Assembly (NCBI RefSeq): GCF_003352085.1
Contig: NZ_CP025804.1
Location: forward strand, 4,724,205 to 4,788,204
From: Sulfitobacter sp. SK012
Lineage (GTDB): Bacteria > Pseudomonadota > Alphaproteobacteria > Rhodobacterales > Rhodobacteraceae
Length of the DNA stretch: 64,000 nucleotides
Direction of reading: 5' to 3'
Under the pieces are notes generated by a model. The model saw only the letters and a list, made by a program, of their open reading frames with translations, searched no databases and was not told where the DNA came from. This document shows, one piece after another, positions 28,478 through 37,769 of the stretch; positions within the stretch are counted from its first letter, which is position 1; the number at the start of each line of letters is the position of its first letter. The translations under genes and the position numbers were made by a program.

Positions 28478-29008
28478 TTAACCGCTGCAGCGCTTAGCCG
28501 CGTCTTCTACGGCAGCCGTGAAACCCAGCAACGAAAAGCTATCTTTGGTTTCTGTTCCGCGACCTGAACGGCCAACGAGAACAGCATCGGCACCGCGTTT
28601 CATTGCGCTGACAACCTTTTTGTCATCATCTACGTTCGCGGTCCACGCCCACTCGCCGTCGGTAAACATCTTAAATTTGGTACCGGAGATATCCAACTGA
28701 ACGGTCGAGCCGCTTGCAAAAGGATAACCGCCAGTAAAGGCGATCTGACCCTTTTCCCCCGGACTCGGGCGGTAGGTCACCATCAACAGTGTTTGACCCC
28801 GGTTAACAGCGACCACACGTCCATCGCGTGAGTTCACTGATTCCTTTGGGGTTGAAACGGCCCAACATTCTGTCGGATTGTCTTCGACAAAAACGCTCCA
28901 ATCCGTATTGGCCGCAACGCGGTTGGTGCTCTGGCTTTGCGCAAATGCGCTGCCAGCCACCAAGGCGGTTAGCCCTGCTACCAAAACAACAGACTTCATA
29001 TTAATCAT
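28478..29008 (-). CDS. Invasion-associated locus B (IalB) family periplasmic protein
   Basis: A 176-residue exported protein with a signal peptide (MINMKSVVLVAGLTALVAGSAFAQ). The IalB-type core follows (DWSVFVEDNPTECWAVSTPKES, GGYPFASGSTVQLDI, TDGEWAWTAN). IalB proteins are common in alphaproteobacteria and were named after a Bartonella gene; their molecular role is unclear. GGAGG precedes the first ATG by 8 nt, so that start is kept over the second Met at residue 4. A terminator follows. Confidence 0.85.
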   Translation of the reverse strand: MINMKSVVLVAGLTALVAGSAFAQSQSTNRVAANTDWSVFVEDNPTECWAVSTPKESVNSRDGRVVAVNRGQTLLMVTYRPSPGEKGQIAFTGGYPFASGSTVQLDISGTKFKMFTDGEWAWTANVDDDKKVVSAMKRGADAVLVGRSGRGTETKDSFSLLGFTAAVEDAAKRCSG

Positions 29009-29184
29009 CTCTACAGCCTCCAGCCGTGCCTTACCTCAATATTGTGCAAACTGCCCGGCACCCCTTTTTCGGGATGCTCTCTTGCCAAGGCTTGCGTTCT
29101 TCCCGACAACAATCACCATAACGCCAAACAAGCGAGTGACGAAACCCTGATTGGCAGGTTTTCGCCCATTAAAAGGATGATTTT

Positions 29185-30165
29185 ATGCAGTTTGCAGCCC
29201 CCTTTGCTGAAATCTGGCGCGGGCCTTTTCTGGAAAGCGTTCATTCGGGTCATGCGGTGATTTGCAACAGCGCCGGGCAAGTGGTTGAGGCATGGGGAAA
29301 TCCGTCTGCTGAAATACTACCGCGCAGCTCCTCAAAGATGATTCAGGCGATCCCACTTTTGAACAGTGGGGCGGCCGATATGATGGGTCTGGGAACCGAG
29401 CAACTGGCGCTAGCCTGTGCATCACATACAGGTGCTTCAATCCATACCGACGGCGTGGCCAAGTGGCTTAAAACGCTCAACCTGAGCGATGATGACTTTC
29501 GCTGCGGCCCGCAAGAACCAAGCGACCAGGATGCGCGTGACGCCTTAATCCGTGCGCATGAACGCCCCTGTCAAATCCACAACAACTGTTCTGGTAAACA
29601 CACCGGATTTCTAACGCTGGCCCGGCATTTGGGTGGTGGGCCAGACTATGTTGACCCAACACATCCCGTGCAAGAAGCCTGTCTGGCCACGTTCGAAGAA
29701 GTCACCCAAGAAACCAGCCCCGGATTTGGCATCGATGGCTGTTCGGCCCCAAATTACGCCTGCACGCTAAAGGGGATGGCACGCGCCATGGCCCATTTTG
29801 CCGCTGCCCCTGATGGGTCTGCCGAAAAGCGCCTGCACGAAGCAATGCGCCTGCATCCAGAGCTGGTCGCTGGTGAGGGGCGCGCCTGCACAGAGTTGAT
29901 GCGCGCGATGGACGGCAAAGTGGCGATCAAGACTGGGGCCGAGGGCTTTTTTATTGCGATCTTGCCAGAACAAAAGCTCGGGATTGCGCTGAAAGCGGCT
30001 TGCGGGACAACCCGCGCTGCGGAATGTGCAATCGCCGCGCTGTTGGTTAAACTGGGGGTGCTGGATGCAGCACACCCAGCAGCGATGAAGCGGATGAATG
30101 CAGCAATCACGAACAGGCGCGGCATTCAGACCGGTGTTATGAAGGCGAGCGCCGCTCTGCTTTGA
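29185..30165 (+). CDS. Asparaginase II family protein (PF06089 type)
   Basis: A 326-residue enzyme of the rhizobial-type thermolabile L-asparaginase family, which hydrolyses asparagine to aspartate and ammonia. The family motif HNNCSGKHTGFL (residues about 132-143) and GFGIDGCSAPNYA (about 181-193) are present. AAGGA lies about 9 nt upstream of the ATG. No signal peptide is seen, so it is cytoplasmic. It converges on serB, with stops 2 nt apart. Confidence 0.88.
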   Translation: MQFAAPFAEIWRGPFLESVHSGHAVICNSAGQVVEAWGNPSAEILPRSSSKMIQAIPLLNSGAADMMGLGTEQLALACASHTGASIHTDGVAKWLKTLNLSDDDFRCGPQEPSDQDARDALIRAHERPCQIHNNCSGKHTGFLTLARHLGGGPDYVDPTHPVQEACLATFEEVTQETSPGFGIDGCSAPNYACTLKGMARAMAHFAAAPDGSAEKRLHEAMRLHPELVAGEGRACTELMRAMDGKVAIKTGAEGFFIAILPEQKLGIALKAACGTTRAAECAIAALLVKLGVLDAAHPAAMKRMNAAITNRRGIQTGVMKASAALL

Positions 30166-30167
30166 GG

Positions 30168-31043
30168 TTAGTTGACGAACTCGTCGAGGCTATAGCCCTG
30201 CACAAATAGCAGTGCGGTCAGGTCACCAAAATTGATCCGGACCTCGCATTCTGCTGCCACCGCGGGCTTTGCGTGTAGGGCCACGCCCAAGCCCGCGCGA
30301 TGCAGCATGCCCAGATCATTCGCGCCATCACCCACAGCGATCACATCAGCATCCGTAATTCCGAGCCGCGCAGTGATTTGCTCCAGCGCGTCGACCTTGG
30401 CTTGCTTGCCTAATATCGGGGTGCCGACTTCGCCTGTCAGAACTTCACCATCGGTCTTGAGCACATTCGCGCGGTTCTCATCAAAACCTAAAGCGTCGGC
30501 AACCTGCGCTGTGAACGCAGTGAAGCCTCCGGAAACCAACGCTGCGTGTCCACCATTTGCCTTCATCGTCGCAAGCAAGGTTTTGCCACCGGGCATATAG
30601 GTGATCCGCTCTGCTAACACCTTGTCGATCACATTCATGGGCAGACCTTTGAGCAGGCCGACGCGCTCGCGAAGCGCACCATCAAAATCAAGTTCACCGT
30701 TCATCGCGCGGGCTGTGATTTCCTTGACGCGAGGCCCAACGCCCGCCTCTTCGGCCAATTCATCAATGCACTCTTGCTGGATCATCGTACTGTCCATGTC
30801 CGCAAGCAGCATCTTCTTGCGGCGACCTTCGGTTGGGACGACAACCAGATCGATACCCATCTTGCGGCAATCTTCCCAAACGTCCCATCGGTTGGATGGA
30901 ATTTCGGCCAATGCGAATTCCGCGGCCACGTCTGGTGCCAGCCACATGGCATCACCTCCACCCCATGCATTACGCAGGCTTTCCACCAATGCAGGGTCCA
31001 ACGTAGGCGTTGAAGGTGAAGTCAGGAGGAGCGCAGTGAACAT
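30168..31043 (-). CDS. serB: Phosphoserine phosphatase
   Basis: A 291-residue HAD-family enzyme catalysing the last step of serine synthesis. The nucleophile motif DMDSTMIQQECIDEL starts at residue 82. SGGFTAFTAQVADALG and GDGANDLGMLHRAG are the later HAD motifs. The roughly 80-residue N-terminal part is the small regulatory region typical of SerB. In related bacteria serB commonly lies near serC and serA. Here those genes stand about 19 kb away at 50426-53253, beyond the exopolysaccharide cluster. Confidence 0.95.
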   Translation of the reverse strand: MFTALLLTSPSTPTLDPALVESLRNAWGGGDAMWLAPDVAAEFALAEIPSNRWDVWEDCRKMGIDLVVVPTEGRRKKMLLADMDSTMIQQECIDELAEEAGVGPRVKEITARAMNGELDFDGALRERVGLLKGLPMNVIDKVLAERITYMPGGKTLLATMKANGGHAALVSGGFTAFTAQVADALGFDENRANVLKTDGEVLTGEVGTPILGKQAKVDALEQITARLGITDADVIAVGDGANDLGMLHRAGLGVALHAKPAVAAECEVRINFGDLTALLFVQGYSLDEFVN

Positions 31044-31325
31044 AAATGGTTTCCGATCCGCGCCAGGGTTGTCGTAAAAGACGGTTTAGCGGCGCTATAA
31101 CTTCATTTTCAGGACTTTGCCAGCCTGTTACCTCAAGGGGTCATGCGGTGGGGCGCCCTTATCACAGGCGCTGCGGGAAGCATTGCTGATCGCTAAGTAG
31201 CACAAAGCAGACGCTTGTTGAGGCGGTAAATATCAAACTGTGAAGACGGAACATCTCTTCTGACAATTAGGTTCCAACTTGGGGGTTCAGGTGGTAACTT
31301 CAGATAGTAACGTGGTGAGGGAAAT
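31044..31325. other. Intergenic region between serB and the response-regulator gene
   Basis: These 282 bases lie between two divergent genes and must hold the serB promoter and that of the response regulator. I see no open frame with a ribosome site, no strong hairpin, and no copy of the CTATNCTTTGGNATAG motif found at the other cluster promoters. Confidence 0.6.
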
Positions 31326-31940
31326 GTGAGAATTCTTTTAGCTGACGACCATGAATTGGTACGAGAAACAATTGCAGCTTTTCTTGAAGCTGAAGGCGCT
31401 TTTCAGGTGGTGCAATACCCCGATTTGCCAAGTGTAGAAAAAGCGCTGATGGCGCATGATCCATTTGATCTTGTACTGCTTGATTACGAAATGCCCGGCA
31501 TGAATGGGCTGGACGGCTTGGACAAAATTCTTTTGGCAACGCGGCCACGGCCCGTGGCATTGATCTCAGGCACGGCAAACAAAGAAATCGCAGAGCAAGC
31601 GCTTGAGCGAGGGGCTGCTGGATTTTTACCAAAGAGCATGGCTGCCAAGTCGCTGGTCAACGCAATCAAATTTATGGCGATGGGTGAGAAATACGCGCCA
31701 ATCGATTTCATGACCAAAGAAGTTGAAGAGTCGGATCACCCGATGAAAAAGCTTCTGACGGCGCGAGAGCTTCAGGTTTTATCATGCCTTACCCGTGGCC
31801 TTGCCAACAAAGAGATCGCACGCGAGATCGAGCTGCAAGAAGTTACTATCAAGCTGCACGTTAAAACGTTGTGCCGCAAGATAGAGGCTAAAAACCGCAC
31901 ACATGCAGCAATGATTGCGAAAGAGGCGGGCCTTTTCTGA
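31326..31940 (+). CDS. LuxR/FixJ-type response regulator
   Basis: A 204-residue two-domain regulator. The receiver domain (residues 1-120) starts MRILLADDHE, with the phosphoacceptor Asp at 53 (LVLLDYEMPG) and the conserved Lys in GFLPKSM. A LuxR-type helix-turn-helix lies at about 138-200 (LTARELQVLSCLTRGLANKEIAREIELQEVTIKLHVKTL). The start codon is GTG with GAGGG 4-5 nt upstream. It is the only gene of the alginate-type cluster on the plus strand and lies at its end. It is the natural output partner for the hybrid kinase at 41074-43665, and the candidate binder of the four repeated operators. That pairing is inferred. Confidence 0.9.
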   Translation: MRILLADDHELVRETIAAFLEAEGAFQVVQYPDLPSVEKALMAHDPFDLVLLDYEMPGMNGLDGLDKILLATRPRPVALISGTANKEIAEQALERGAAGFLPKSMAAKSLVNAIKFMAMGEKYAPIDFMTKEVEESDHPMKKLLTARELQVLSCLTRGLANKEIAREIELQEVTIKLHVKTLCRKIEAKNRTHAAMIAKEAGLF

Positions 31941-31956
31941 CCCGCCTCTGACTTTG

Positions 31957-34662
31957 TTATAGTTGTAGCCCGTCCAACACCTGATCGAAGAATTGATCTT
32001 GGATATCGGCATGGTCAATCAAGTTGATCGCGAGATTGCCCAGATCAATTGTAACGCTATTGTCGGCATTCTGGGTGATGTGATCGTTGATCCAATCTGC
32101 CGTCGACATTCCATTCCCCAGAGCATCAAAGCTACGAAGATCAAGACGGTCATTTTCGACACCATCATGTGTGTAGTCAAACAACGTGTCGGTGCTGTTG
32201 TTTGCGTCTGACGTAAGGAAGACAAACCAGTCAGTGTCGGCACCACCCCAGATGTCGTCAGACCCTGTGCCAGACAAAACCTTATCACGGCCTTGGCCTG
32301 CATTGATCACATCGTCTCCGTGTCCGGCGTTGATGTAGTCACTGCCCTGGTCCCCATTGATAATATCATTGCCGTTGCCGCCGTAGAGTTTGTCTTTGTC
32401 ATCCCCACCATTCAGCGTGTCATCGCCTGTGCCGCCCTTAAGAACGTCACGTTCGCCTTCACCTGACAACACATCGTCGCCAGAGCCGCCTATGATGTTG
32501 TCCACACCAGAACCGCCTGTCATGTTGTCATGACCGGACCCACCATTCATGGTGTTGTCGCCTGCGACATCGGACAACGTGTCGTTACCAGTGCTTCCGT
32601 TTAAAACATCGTCACCAGTCCCACCAATTAAGATGTCATCACCGATACCGCCGTTCAGTAGGTCGTCACCAGCACCGCCATCCAGCGTGTCAGCACCTGT
32701 GCCGCCCGCCAAATCATCAATGCCGTCGTCGCCTGACAATGCGTCGTCACCTGAACCGCCGATCAACTGATCATCGCCTTCGCCACCATGGACAACATCG
32801 CTTTCGGACCCCGAGGCAAGGACATCGTTCCCGGTCCCACCATTCAGCACGTCACTGCCGGAGCCACCATTCAGATTGTCGTTGCCAGTACCGCCATCAA
32901 GGGAGTCGTGACCAGAACCGCCATGCATGATATCGTTGCCAGCACCGCCAAAGAGCTCGTCGTTTTCCTCAGGCAGGAGGTTTCCGCCGGCATCGTAGCG
33001 GTTGCCGAACTCATCGTATGTGTAGATCTCGACTGGTGAGTTCTGAGTTGAATTTCCGCCAAAGAGCTCATCGTCTCCTTCGCCACCAATCAACGTGTCG
33101 TTGCCACTTTGACCTGCAATTGTGTCCTGGCCAATGCCGCCATCAGATTGATCTGCACCACTGCCATTTTCGATGACATCGTCATACGTTTCTTCTGAAT
33201 TTGGTGCGATTGTTAGATCCAAATTCCGGATCAATACGGACGCACTGACATCAATTTCAGAAAATGGATCCATAGCACGTGGATCAGATGTACCGTCATT
33301 TGACGAAGAACGCGGACTGGTAGCAACCAACTCGAGGTGAGCCGTTTCGCTGCCAGCATCCATTACGACACGGTAGATGCCGCCAGCACTCGCTGTGGAA
33401 TCGTTCATGTCGTGATCGCCACTATTGCCTGCCACATAAAAGTTGCCGTCGGCGTCTTGGATTGCGGCCCCAAACGTAATCGCTGGCACACCATCATGCA
33501 TAACACCGTCGATTAATGTGCCAGTCACATCGTGCGTTTCGAACGTTGGCTCACCGCCATTGGCGACTTCTGACACGTTGATAACGTACATCGTCGATGT
33601 CGCACCTTCGCTTGTTGGGCGTGTCACACCCATGAAGCTTTGAGACGTTGCATCATAAGCAACATCCCAAAGTTGGTCGGTGATCATGTCCTTGGGAAAC
33701 TTGAAAGTCTTGGTTGCGACATCACCGTTGGCATCTACCGAATTCACATCGATCATCGTAATGCTGTCCATGCTAGACTGGAAAGCCCACAGATTGCCGT
33801 TGGAGTCGAAATCACCCGTCCATGAACGGTAAGGCGTGGACCCAATCTTGTAGCTGTCGCCAGCCGCATCCAGCATTATGAGATCGGTTTTCTCAACGGC
33901 GTTTCCAAGACTGTCGACTCCGTTTCCGACGGCGAGGCCGTAGATCAGATTATCTTGGACGTTGAAACCAATCGCGTTCACTGTGACCGTCGCTGGGCTA
34001 CCTGCTACGGTATAAGTGGCATCGACAGGATCAAAGACTTGCAAGGTGCCGTTGATGACCTGGTAGATGCCGGTTTGACCCTCTGCAAAGGTTTTGACCT
34101 CGACAGATTGGTTGCCAATTTCTTTGTTTTCCAAAGTGTAAAAGATTGGGCCATCGGTATTGACGACCGGGCCGGATGCGTTGGTGCTTTCTATCGAACG
34201 GAATGTGAGTTCACCCGGACCACCAGCACCTTGAAAGGAGATACCGTGCGCTGCAAAAGTTGCGCTGTTGGTGTCAAAGCTGTCGATGACCTCACCGTTC
34301 CACAAGACTTCGACGGCACCGCTGACGGATTGCGCGCCATAGTTTGCTGCAAGATCAAAATTGATCTCATATGCCTCACCCGGCTCTGTATCGATCACCT
34401 GTGTCATACTGGTGTGGCCACCGGCCTCTTCTTGAACAATCCATGCGCCAGATTCACCGTATTGCGTAAAACTCGAAGCGCCATCCGTGCCTGAGAGCAG
34501 GTTGCTCGTGGTAAAATCTCCAAAGACGACATCATTGCCGTCGCCAGATGTTATTGTGTCGTTGCCTGACAGACCCTGAACCAGGTCTGCGCCGTTCGTA
34601 CCATCCAACACTTCGGACACATTGGTGCCGGTCTGTTGGTTTGTAGTTTGAGATGAATTCAT
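31957..34662 (-). CDS. Large RTX (hemolysin-type calcium-binding) secreted protein
   Basis: A 901-residue acidic protein with no Sec signal peptide. It has a short RTX block at residues 17-50, then a 450-residue middle part with beta-propeller-like features (NAIGFNVQDNLIYGLAVGNG, GDFDSNGNLWAFQSSMDSITMIDV). A long RTX array at about 510-820 carries some twenty or more GGxGxDxLxGG nonapeptides. A C-terminal segment (DWFVFLTSDANNSTDTLFDYTHDG) resembles type I secretion signals. It is preceded by GAGGAAAAC before the ATG and lies 42 nt after algD, so the two are probably co-transcribed. It is not an AlgE-type epimerase: no parallel beta-helix epimerase module or its catalytic motifs are seen. A matrix or polymer-associated protein is a reasonable guess. 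Confidence 0.85.
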   Translation of the reverse strand: MNSSQTTNQQTGTNVSEVLDGTNGADLVQGLSGNDTITSGDGNDVVFGDFTTSNLLSGTDGASSFTQYGESGAWIVQEEAGGHTSMTQVIDTEPGEAYEINFDLAANYGAQSVSGAVEVLWNGEVIDSFDTNSATFAAHGISFQGAGGPGELTFRSIESTNASGPVVNTDGPIFYTLENKEIGNQSVEVKTFAEGQTGIYQVINGTLQVFDPVDATYTVAGSPATVTVNAIGFNVQDNLIYGLAVGNGVDSLGNAVEKTDLIMLDAAGDSYKIGSTPYRSWTGDFDSNGNLWAFQSSMDSITMIDVNSVDANGDVATKTFKFPKDMITDQLWDVAYDATSQSFMGVTRPTSEGATSTMYVINVSEVANGGEPTFETHDVTGTLIDGVMHDGVPAITFGAAIQDADGNFYVAGNSGDHDMNDSTASAGGIYRVVMDAGSETAHLELVATSPRSSSNDGTSDPRAMDPFSEIDVSASVLIRNLDLTIAPNSEETYDDVIENGSGADQSDGGIGQDTIAGQSGNDTLIGGEGDDELFGGNSTQNSPVEIYTYDEFGNRYDAGGNLLPEENDELFGGAGNDIMHGGSGHDSLDGGTGNDNLNGGSGSDVLNGGTGNDVLASGSESDVVHGGEGDDQLIGGSGDDALSGDDGIDDLAGGTGADTLDGGAGDDLLNGGIGDDILIGGTGDDVLNGSTGNDTLSDVAGDNTMNGGSGHDNMTGGSGVDNIIGGSGDDVLSGEGERDVLKGGTGDDTLNGGDDKDKLYGGNGNDIINGDQGSDYINAGHGDDVINAGQGRDKVLSGTGSDDIWGGADTDWFVFLTSDANNSTDTLFDYTHDGVENDRLDLRSFDALGNGMSTADWINDHITQNADNSVTIDLGNLAINLIDHADIQDQFFDQVLDGLQL

Positions 34663-34704
34663 GTTTTCCTCTTTAAGAACACTTCGGTGGAAGGAGGATT
34701 GGGG

Positions 34705-36117
34705 TTACCAACCGATCCCGTTGTAGTTTTGCTGTGGGTCAACTTTGGTGTTGATGCGGACCAAATCGATGACCGATTTTCCGTCTGCATCTTCGATCGC
34801 CTTGCGGTACAAATCGTTGGAGTGGGTCACGATCAATGTGTCGGCCGCGGCCACTACATCGGCGCAATCTGCGCGCATCATTGCAGGTAGATCGGTAGCC
34901 AAAGATTGTAGACCGGCACTACCGTGGCGGACATAAGCCAGCTGGCCTGCCAAAGGCGTTTCTGGGGTAATTGCGGGGTCGTGAACTACAACTTCGACGC
35001 CCTCAGCATGCAGCCTTGCAATCACTTCCAAGATTGGACTTTCACGCAGATCATCGGTTCCAGGTTTGAACGCTAATCCGAGCACACCAACACTCTTTGC
35101 GCCCGTTTCACGGACCATCTCAACCGCACGATCAATGTGGGTCGCGTTGGACACGCCAAGACTTTCGATCAGGGGGAGAGATACCCCTTGTTGTTTGGCG
35201 ATATGTGCAACCGCGCGCACCTCTTTTGGCAAGCAAGAGCCACCAAAAGCAAAGCCGGGCTTAAGGTAATAAGGGGAGAGGTTTAGTTTCGTGTCTTGAA
35301 CAAAAACGTCCATGACATCGTGGCTGTCGACACCCAAAGGTTTGCACAAACGACCAACCTCATTTGCAAAACAAACCTTCGTGGCGTGCCAAACGTTGTC
35401 GACATATTTCACCATTTCGGCAGTCTCGATCGAGGTGACAATTGGCTTTTCATCAATGGCTTCAAAGATGCGGGTCATGATGGCAGCGCTGCGGTTATCG
35501 TTGGTGCCGATAACGGTTTTTGACGGAGCATAGAAATCTGCGACCGCTACGCCTTCACGCAGGAATTCGGGGTTGAAGCAGACACCAAAATCAACGCCGG
35601 CTTTTTTGCCGCTGATTTCTTCGATGATTGGGGCCATAAATCCCATTGTGACACCCGGTGGGATCGAACAACGCATGACCACAACGTGAAAGTCATTTTT
35701 GCGCTTTAATCCGGCGCCAATCATGCGGGCAGCGACGTCGATATAACTGTGATCGCATCCGCCATCCGCAGCAGTTGGTGTACCCACCGAGACAAAGGTC
35801 AAATCTGTGTCAACGACAGCCTGCTCGAGGTCGTGAGTGGTGGCGATCAGGCCGTCATCGACACCTTGGCGCAGGAGCCGTTCCAAGTCGTATTCGTGAA
35901 TAGGAGATTTCCCATTTGCGATGCAGGTGACTTTGGCCGGATCAATGTCTACGCCAATGACATGATGCCCCAAGTTGGAAAAACACGCGGTTGATACAGC
36001 GCCGACATATCCAAGACCGACAACACTGATGGAGGGTTTTGTGTCTACGACGTGCAGTGGAGCCAGGGCAGTTTGACCAAATAGATGGTCGTCGAATTGT
36101 GAGTGGATATCGAGCAT
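34705..36117 (-). CDS. algD: GDP-mannose 6-dehydrogenase
   Basis: A 470-residue NAD-dependent four-electron dehydrogenase. It converts GDP-mannose to GDP-mannuronate, the committed precursor of alginate. GLGYVG (residues 34-39) binds NAD. The catalytic Cys is at 295 in PGFAFGGSCLPKEVRA, and SGKKAGVDFGV, VWHATKVCFANE and the terminal NGIGW match Pseudomonas AlgD rather than UDP-glucose dehydrogenases. About 28 extra residues precede the Rossmann fold. AGGA lies 8 nt before the ATG. A terminator of the preceding unit and a copy of the 16-bp motif stand upstream, so algD and the RTX gene form their own transcript. Confidence 0.93.
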   Translation of the reverse strand: MLDIHSQFDDHLFGQTALAPLHVVDTKPSISVVGLGYVGAVSTACFSNLGHHVIGVDIDPAKVTCIANGKSPIHEYDLERLLRQGVDDGLIATTHDLEQAVVDTDLTFVSVGTPTAADGGCDHSYIDVAARMIGAGLKRKNDFHVVVMRCSIPPGVTMGFMAPIIEEISGKKAGVDFGVCFNPEFLREGVAVADFYAPSKTVIGTNDNRSAAIMTRIFEAIDEKPIVTSIETAEMVKYVDNVWHATKVCFANEVGRLCKPLGVDSHDVMDVFVQDTKLNLSPYYLKPGFAFGGSCLPKEVRAVAHIAKQQGVSLPLIESLGVSNATHIDRAVEMVRETGAKSVGVLGLAFKPGTDDLRESPILEVIARLHAEGVEVVVHDPAITPETPLAGQLAYVRHGSAGLQSLATDLPAMMRADCADVVAAADTLIVTHSNDLYRKAIEDADGKSVIDLVRINTKVDPQQNYNGIGW

Positions 36118-36216
36118 GTGTTCATTCCTAACTTGTGACTAAACACTGTATATCCGTCTGATTTTATTGATTCTATTTCACCAAAGGCTAAAAACTGCAT
36201 CCTCCGTATGCATGCA

Positions 36217-36232
36217 CTATCCTTTGGCATAG
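36217..36232 (-). promoter_or_regulatory. Cluster operator motif, copy upstream of algD
   Basis: CTATCCTTTGGCATAG (plus-strand reading) matches the shared consensus CTATNCTTTGGNATAG exactly; the arms CTATNC and GNATAG are inverted repeats around TTTG. It ends 99 nt before the algD start codon and lies just past the algA terminator, where a new promoter is expected. A possible extra half-site (GTATG) lies 11 nt to the left. Confidence 0.7.
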
Positions 36233-36267
36233 GGGGGCTGTCCTTGCCGTTTAGGATGGCTTTTTGC

Positions 36268-36295
36268 AAAAAAAGGCGGCGCCCGAAGGCGCCGC
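36268..36295 (-). terminator. Rho-independent terminator after algA
   Basis: On the minus strand GCGGCGCC, loop TTCG and GGCGCCGC form an 8-bp perfect stem followed by CTTTTTTT. It starts 35 nt after the algA stop and closes the alg44-alg8-algA transcript. Confidence 0.9.
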
Positions 36296-36329
36296 TAAAG
36301 GTGGTGTGAGAGTGCTTATTGGTCTTGGT

Positions 36330-37769
36330 TTATGCAGCTTTGTCATCGGTCCGATCACGGGCATAAATATCCTCGTAACGAACGATGTCATCTTCGCCTA
36401 GGTAGGCACCAGTTTGCACTTCAATGAGGTGCAGCGGTACTTTTCCCGGGTTTTCCAACCGGTGGGTCGCACCAAGTGGAATGTATACGGATTGGTTTTC
36501 TGAGACGAGTTTTACATCCTCATCCACGGTTACATTCGCAGATCCAGCAACCACGATCCAATGTTCGGAACGGTGTACGTGGCTTTGCAAGGAGAGGGCC
36601 GCGCCAGGATGAACAACGATCTGCTTCACCTGGAATCTCTCGCCCAAAGATAGGGTTTCAAAGTAGCCCCACGGACGGTGATCTTTGGGGAACTGCTCGG
36701 CCTGTTTTGCCTTTTCTGCTTTCAACATTTTCACTGCAGTTTTAACGCTTTCGGACTTACTCATATCCGCAACAAGTACCGCATCGCCCATCGCGATGGC
36801 CGTGATGTTGCTCAGGCCAATTCCAACCAGTTGAACGCCGTCCGTCTCTGAGCGCAGCAAAGTGTTCTCACATTCGATCGCTGTTGTATTGCCATGCTCT
36901 ACGACGCCATTCTCGTCGGCATCCCCAGTTTGCCAGACCGAAGCCCAACTGCCCAAATCAGACCAACCGCAGCTCAGCGGGATCACAGACAGCGATTCAC
37001 AGGCTTCCATGATTGCGTAGTCAATCGAGATGTCTTCGGCAGTTTTGTATGGCGTTTCATCCAAGCGGTAGAAGTCTAGATCGTGGCGGGCACCTTCGAC
37101 AGAGCGGCGCACAGGCATCATCAGACGTGGGCACAACACCTCAAATGCCTCAAGGATCTCAGCGACGCGGAACATGAAGATGCCGGCGTTCCAAAGATGA
37201 CGGCGAGAAGCTAGAAACTCGTCGGCTAAGTCTTGCTCAGGCTTTTCTACAAAGGCTTTGAGCGGCTGTGCAAACGGCGCTGCGCTGCTGATGGGATCAA
37301 ATAGTTCTAGGTAGCCATAGCCTGTCTCAGCGCGATTTGGGGTTACCCCGAACGTGATCAACTTACCGGCTTCGGCGGCTTGCTCACCGGCACGTACCGC
37401 TTGTTCGAACGCAGCCTCATCAGCAATCGCGTGGTCTGAGGGCATGACCAACATAATCGCGTTCGGCTGGTCCTGCAGGCTAAGTGCTGCGGCCAAGATT
37501 GCCGGGGCCGTATTGCGCGCTTCGGGTTCGATCATGATTGTTGGTTTGACAGCACCAGCCGTTTGAAGTTGCTCAGCCACGATAAAGCGGTAGTCGGTAT
37601 TTGTGACGACGATTGGGTCTGCAATGCCGGCAGCCTGAACCCGCTTGATCGTTTGTTCAAACAGGCTGGTGTCGCCATTCAATTGCGCGAATTGTTTCGG
37701 GTAGCTTTTGCGTGACAAAGGCCAAAGGCGTGTTCCGCTGCCGCCCGCTAGAATTACTGGATAGATCAT
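36330..37769 (-). CDS. algA: Mannose-1-phosphate guanylyltransferase/mannose-6-phosphate isomerase
   Basis: A 479-residue bifunctional enzyme making mannose-6-phosphate and GDP-mannose for the polymer. The N-terminal nucleotidyltransferase has GGSGTRLWPLSRKSYPKQF (residues 9-27) and MPSDHAI near 109. FVEKPEQD is also present. The C-terminal cupin isomerase domain covers about 345-470, with LSLQSHVHRSEHWIVVAGSA, where His residues and Glu bind zinc. AGGAG precedes the ATG by 7 nt. It is the last gene before a strong terminator. Its start overlaps a small open frame by ATGA. Confidence 0.93.
   Translation of the reverse strand: MIYPVILAGGSGTRLWPLSRKSYPKQFAQLNGDTSLFEQTIKRVQAAGIADPIVVTNTDYRFIVAEQLQTAGAVKPTIMIEPEARNTAPAILAAALSLQDQPNAIMLVMPSDHAIADEAAFEQAVRAGEQAAEAGKLITFGVTPNRAETGYGYLELFDPISSAAPFAQPLKAFVEKPEQDLADEFLASRRHLWNAGIFMFRVAEILEAFEVLCPRLMMPVRRSVEGARHDLDFYRLDETPYKTAEDISIDYAIMEACESLSVIPLSCGWSDLGSWASVWQTGDADENGVVEHGNTTAIECENTLLRSETDGVQLVGIGLSNITAIAMGDAVLVADMSKSESVKTAVKMLKAEKAKQAEQFPKDHRPWGYFETLSLGERFQVKQIVVHPGAALSLQSHVHRSEHWIVVAGSANVTVDEDVKLVSENQSVYIPLGATHRLENPGKVPLHLIEVQTGAYLGEDDIVRYEDIYARDRTDDKAA

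Noticed and set aside
25986-33100. Repeated DNA in the protease and RTX genes as tandem repeats or CRISPR
   Set aside because: The periodicity is the 27-base coding of GGxGxDxxx nonapeptides, variable at the DNA level, with no spacers.
31957-34662. RTX protein as an AlgE-type mannuronan C5-epimerase
   Set aside because: The combination of RTX repeats and alginate genes suggested it, but the non-RTX part shows propeller-like repeats and no epimerase motifs.
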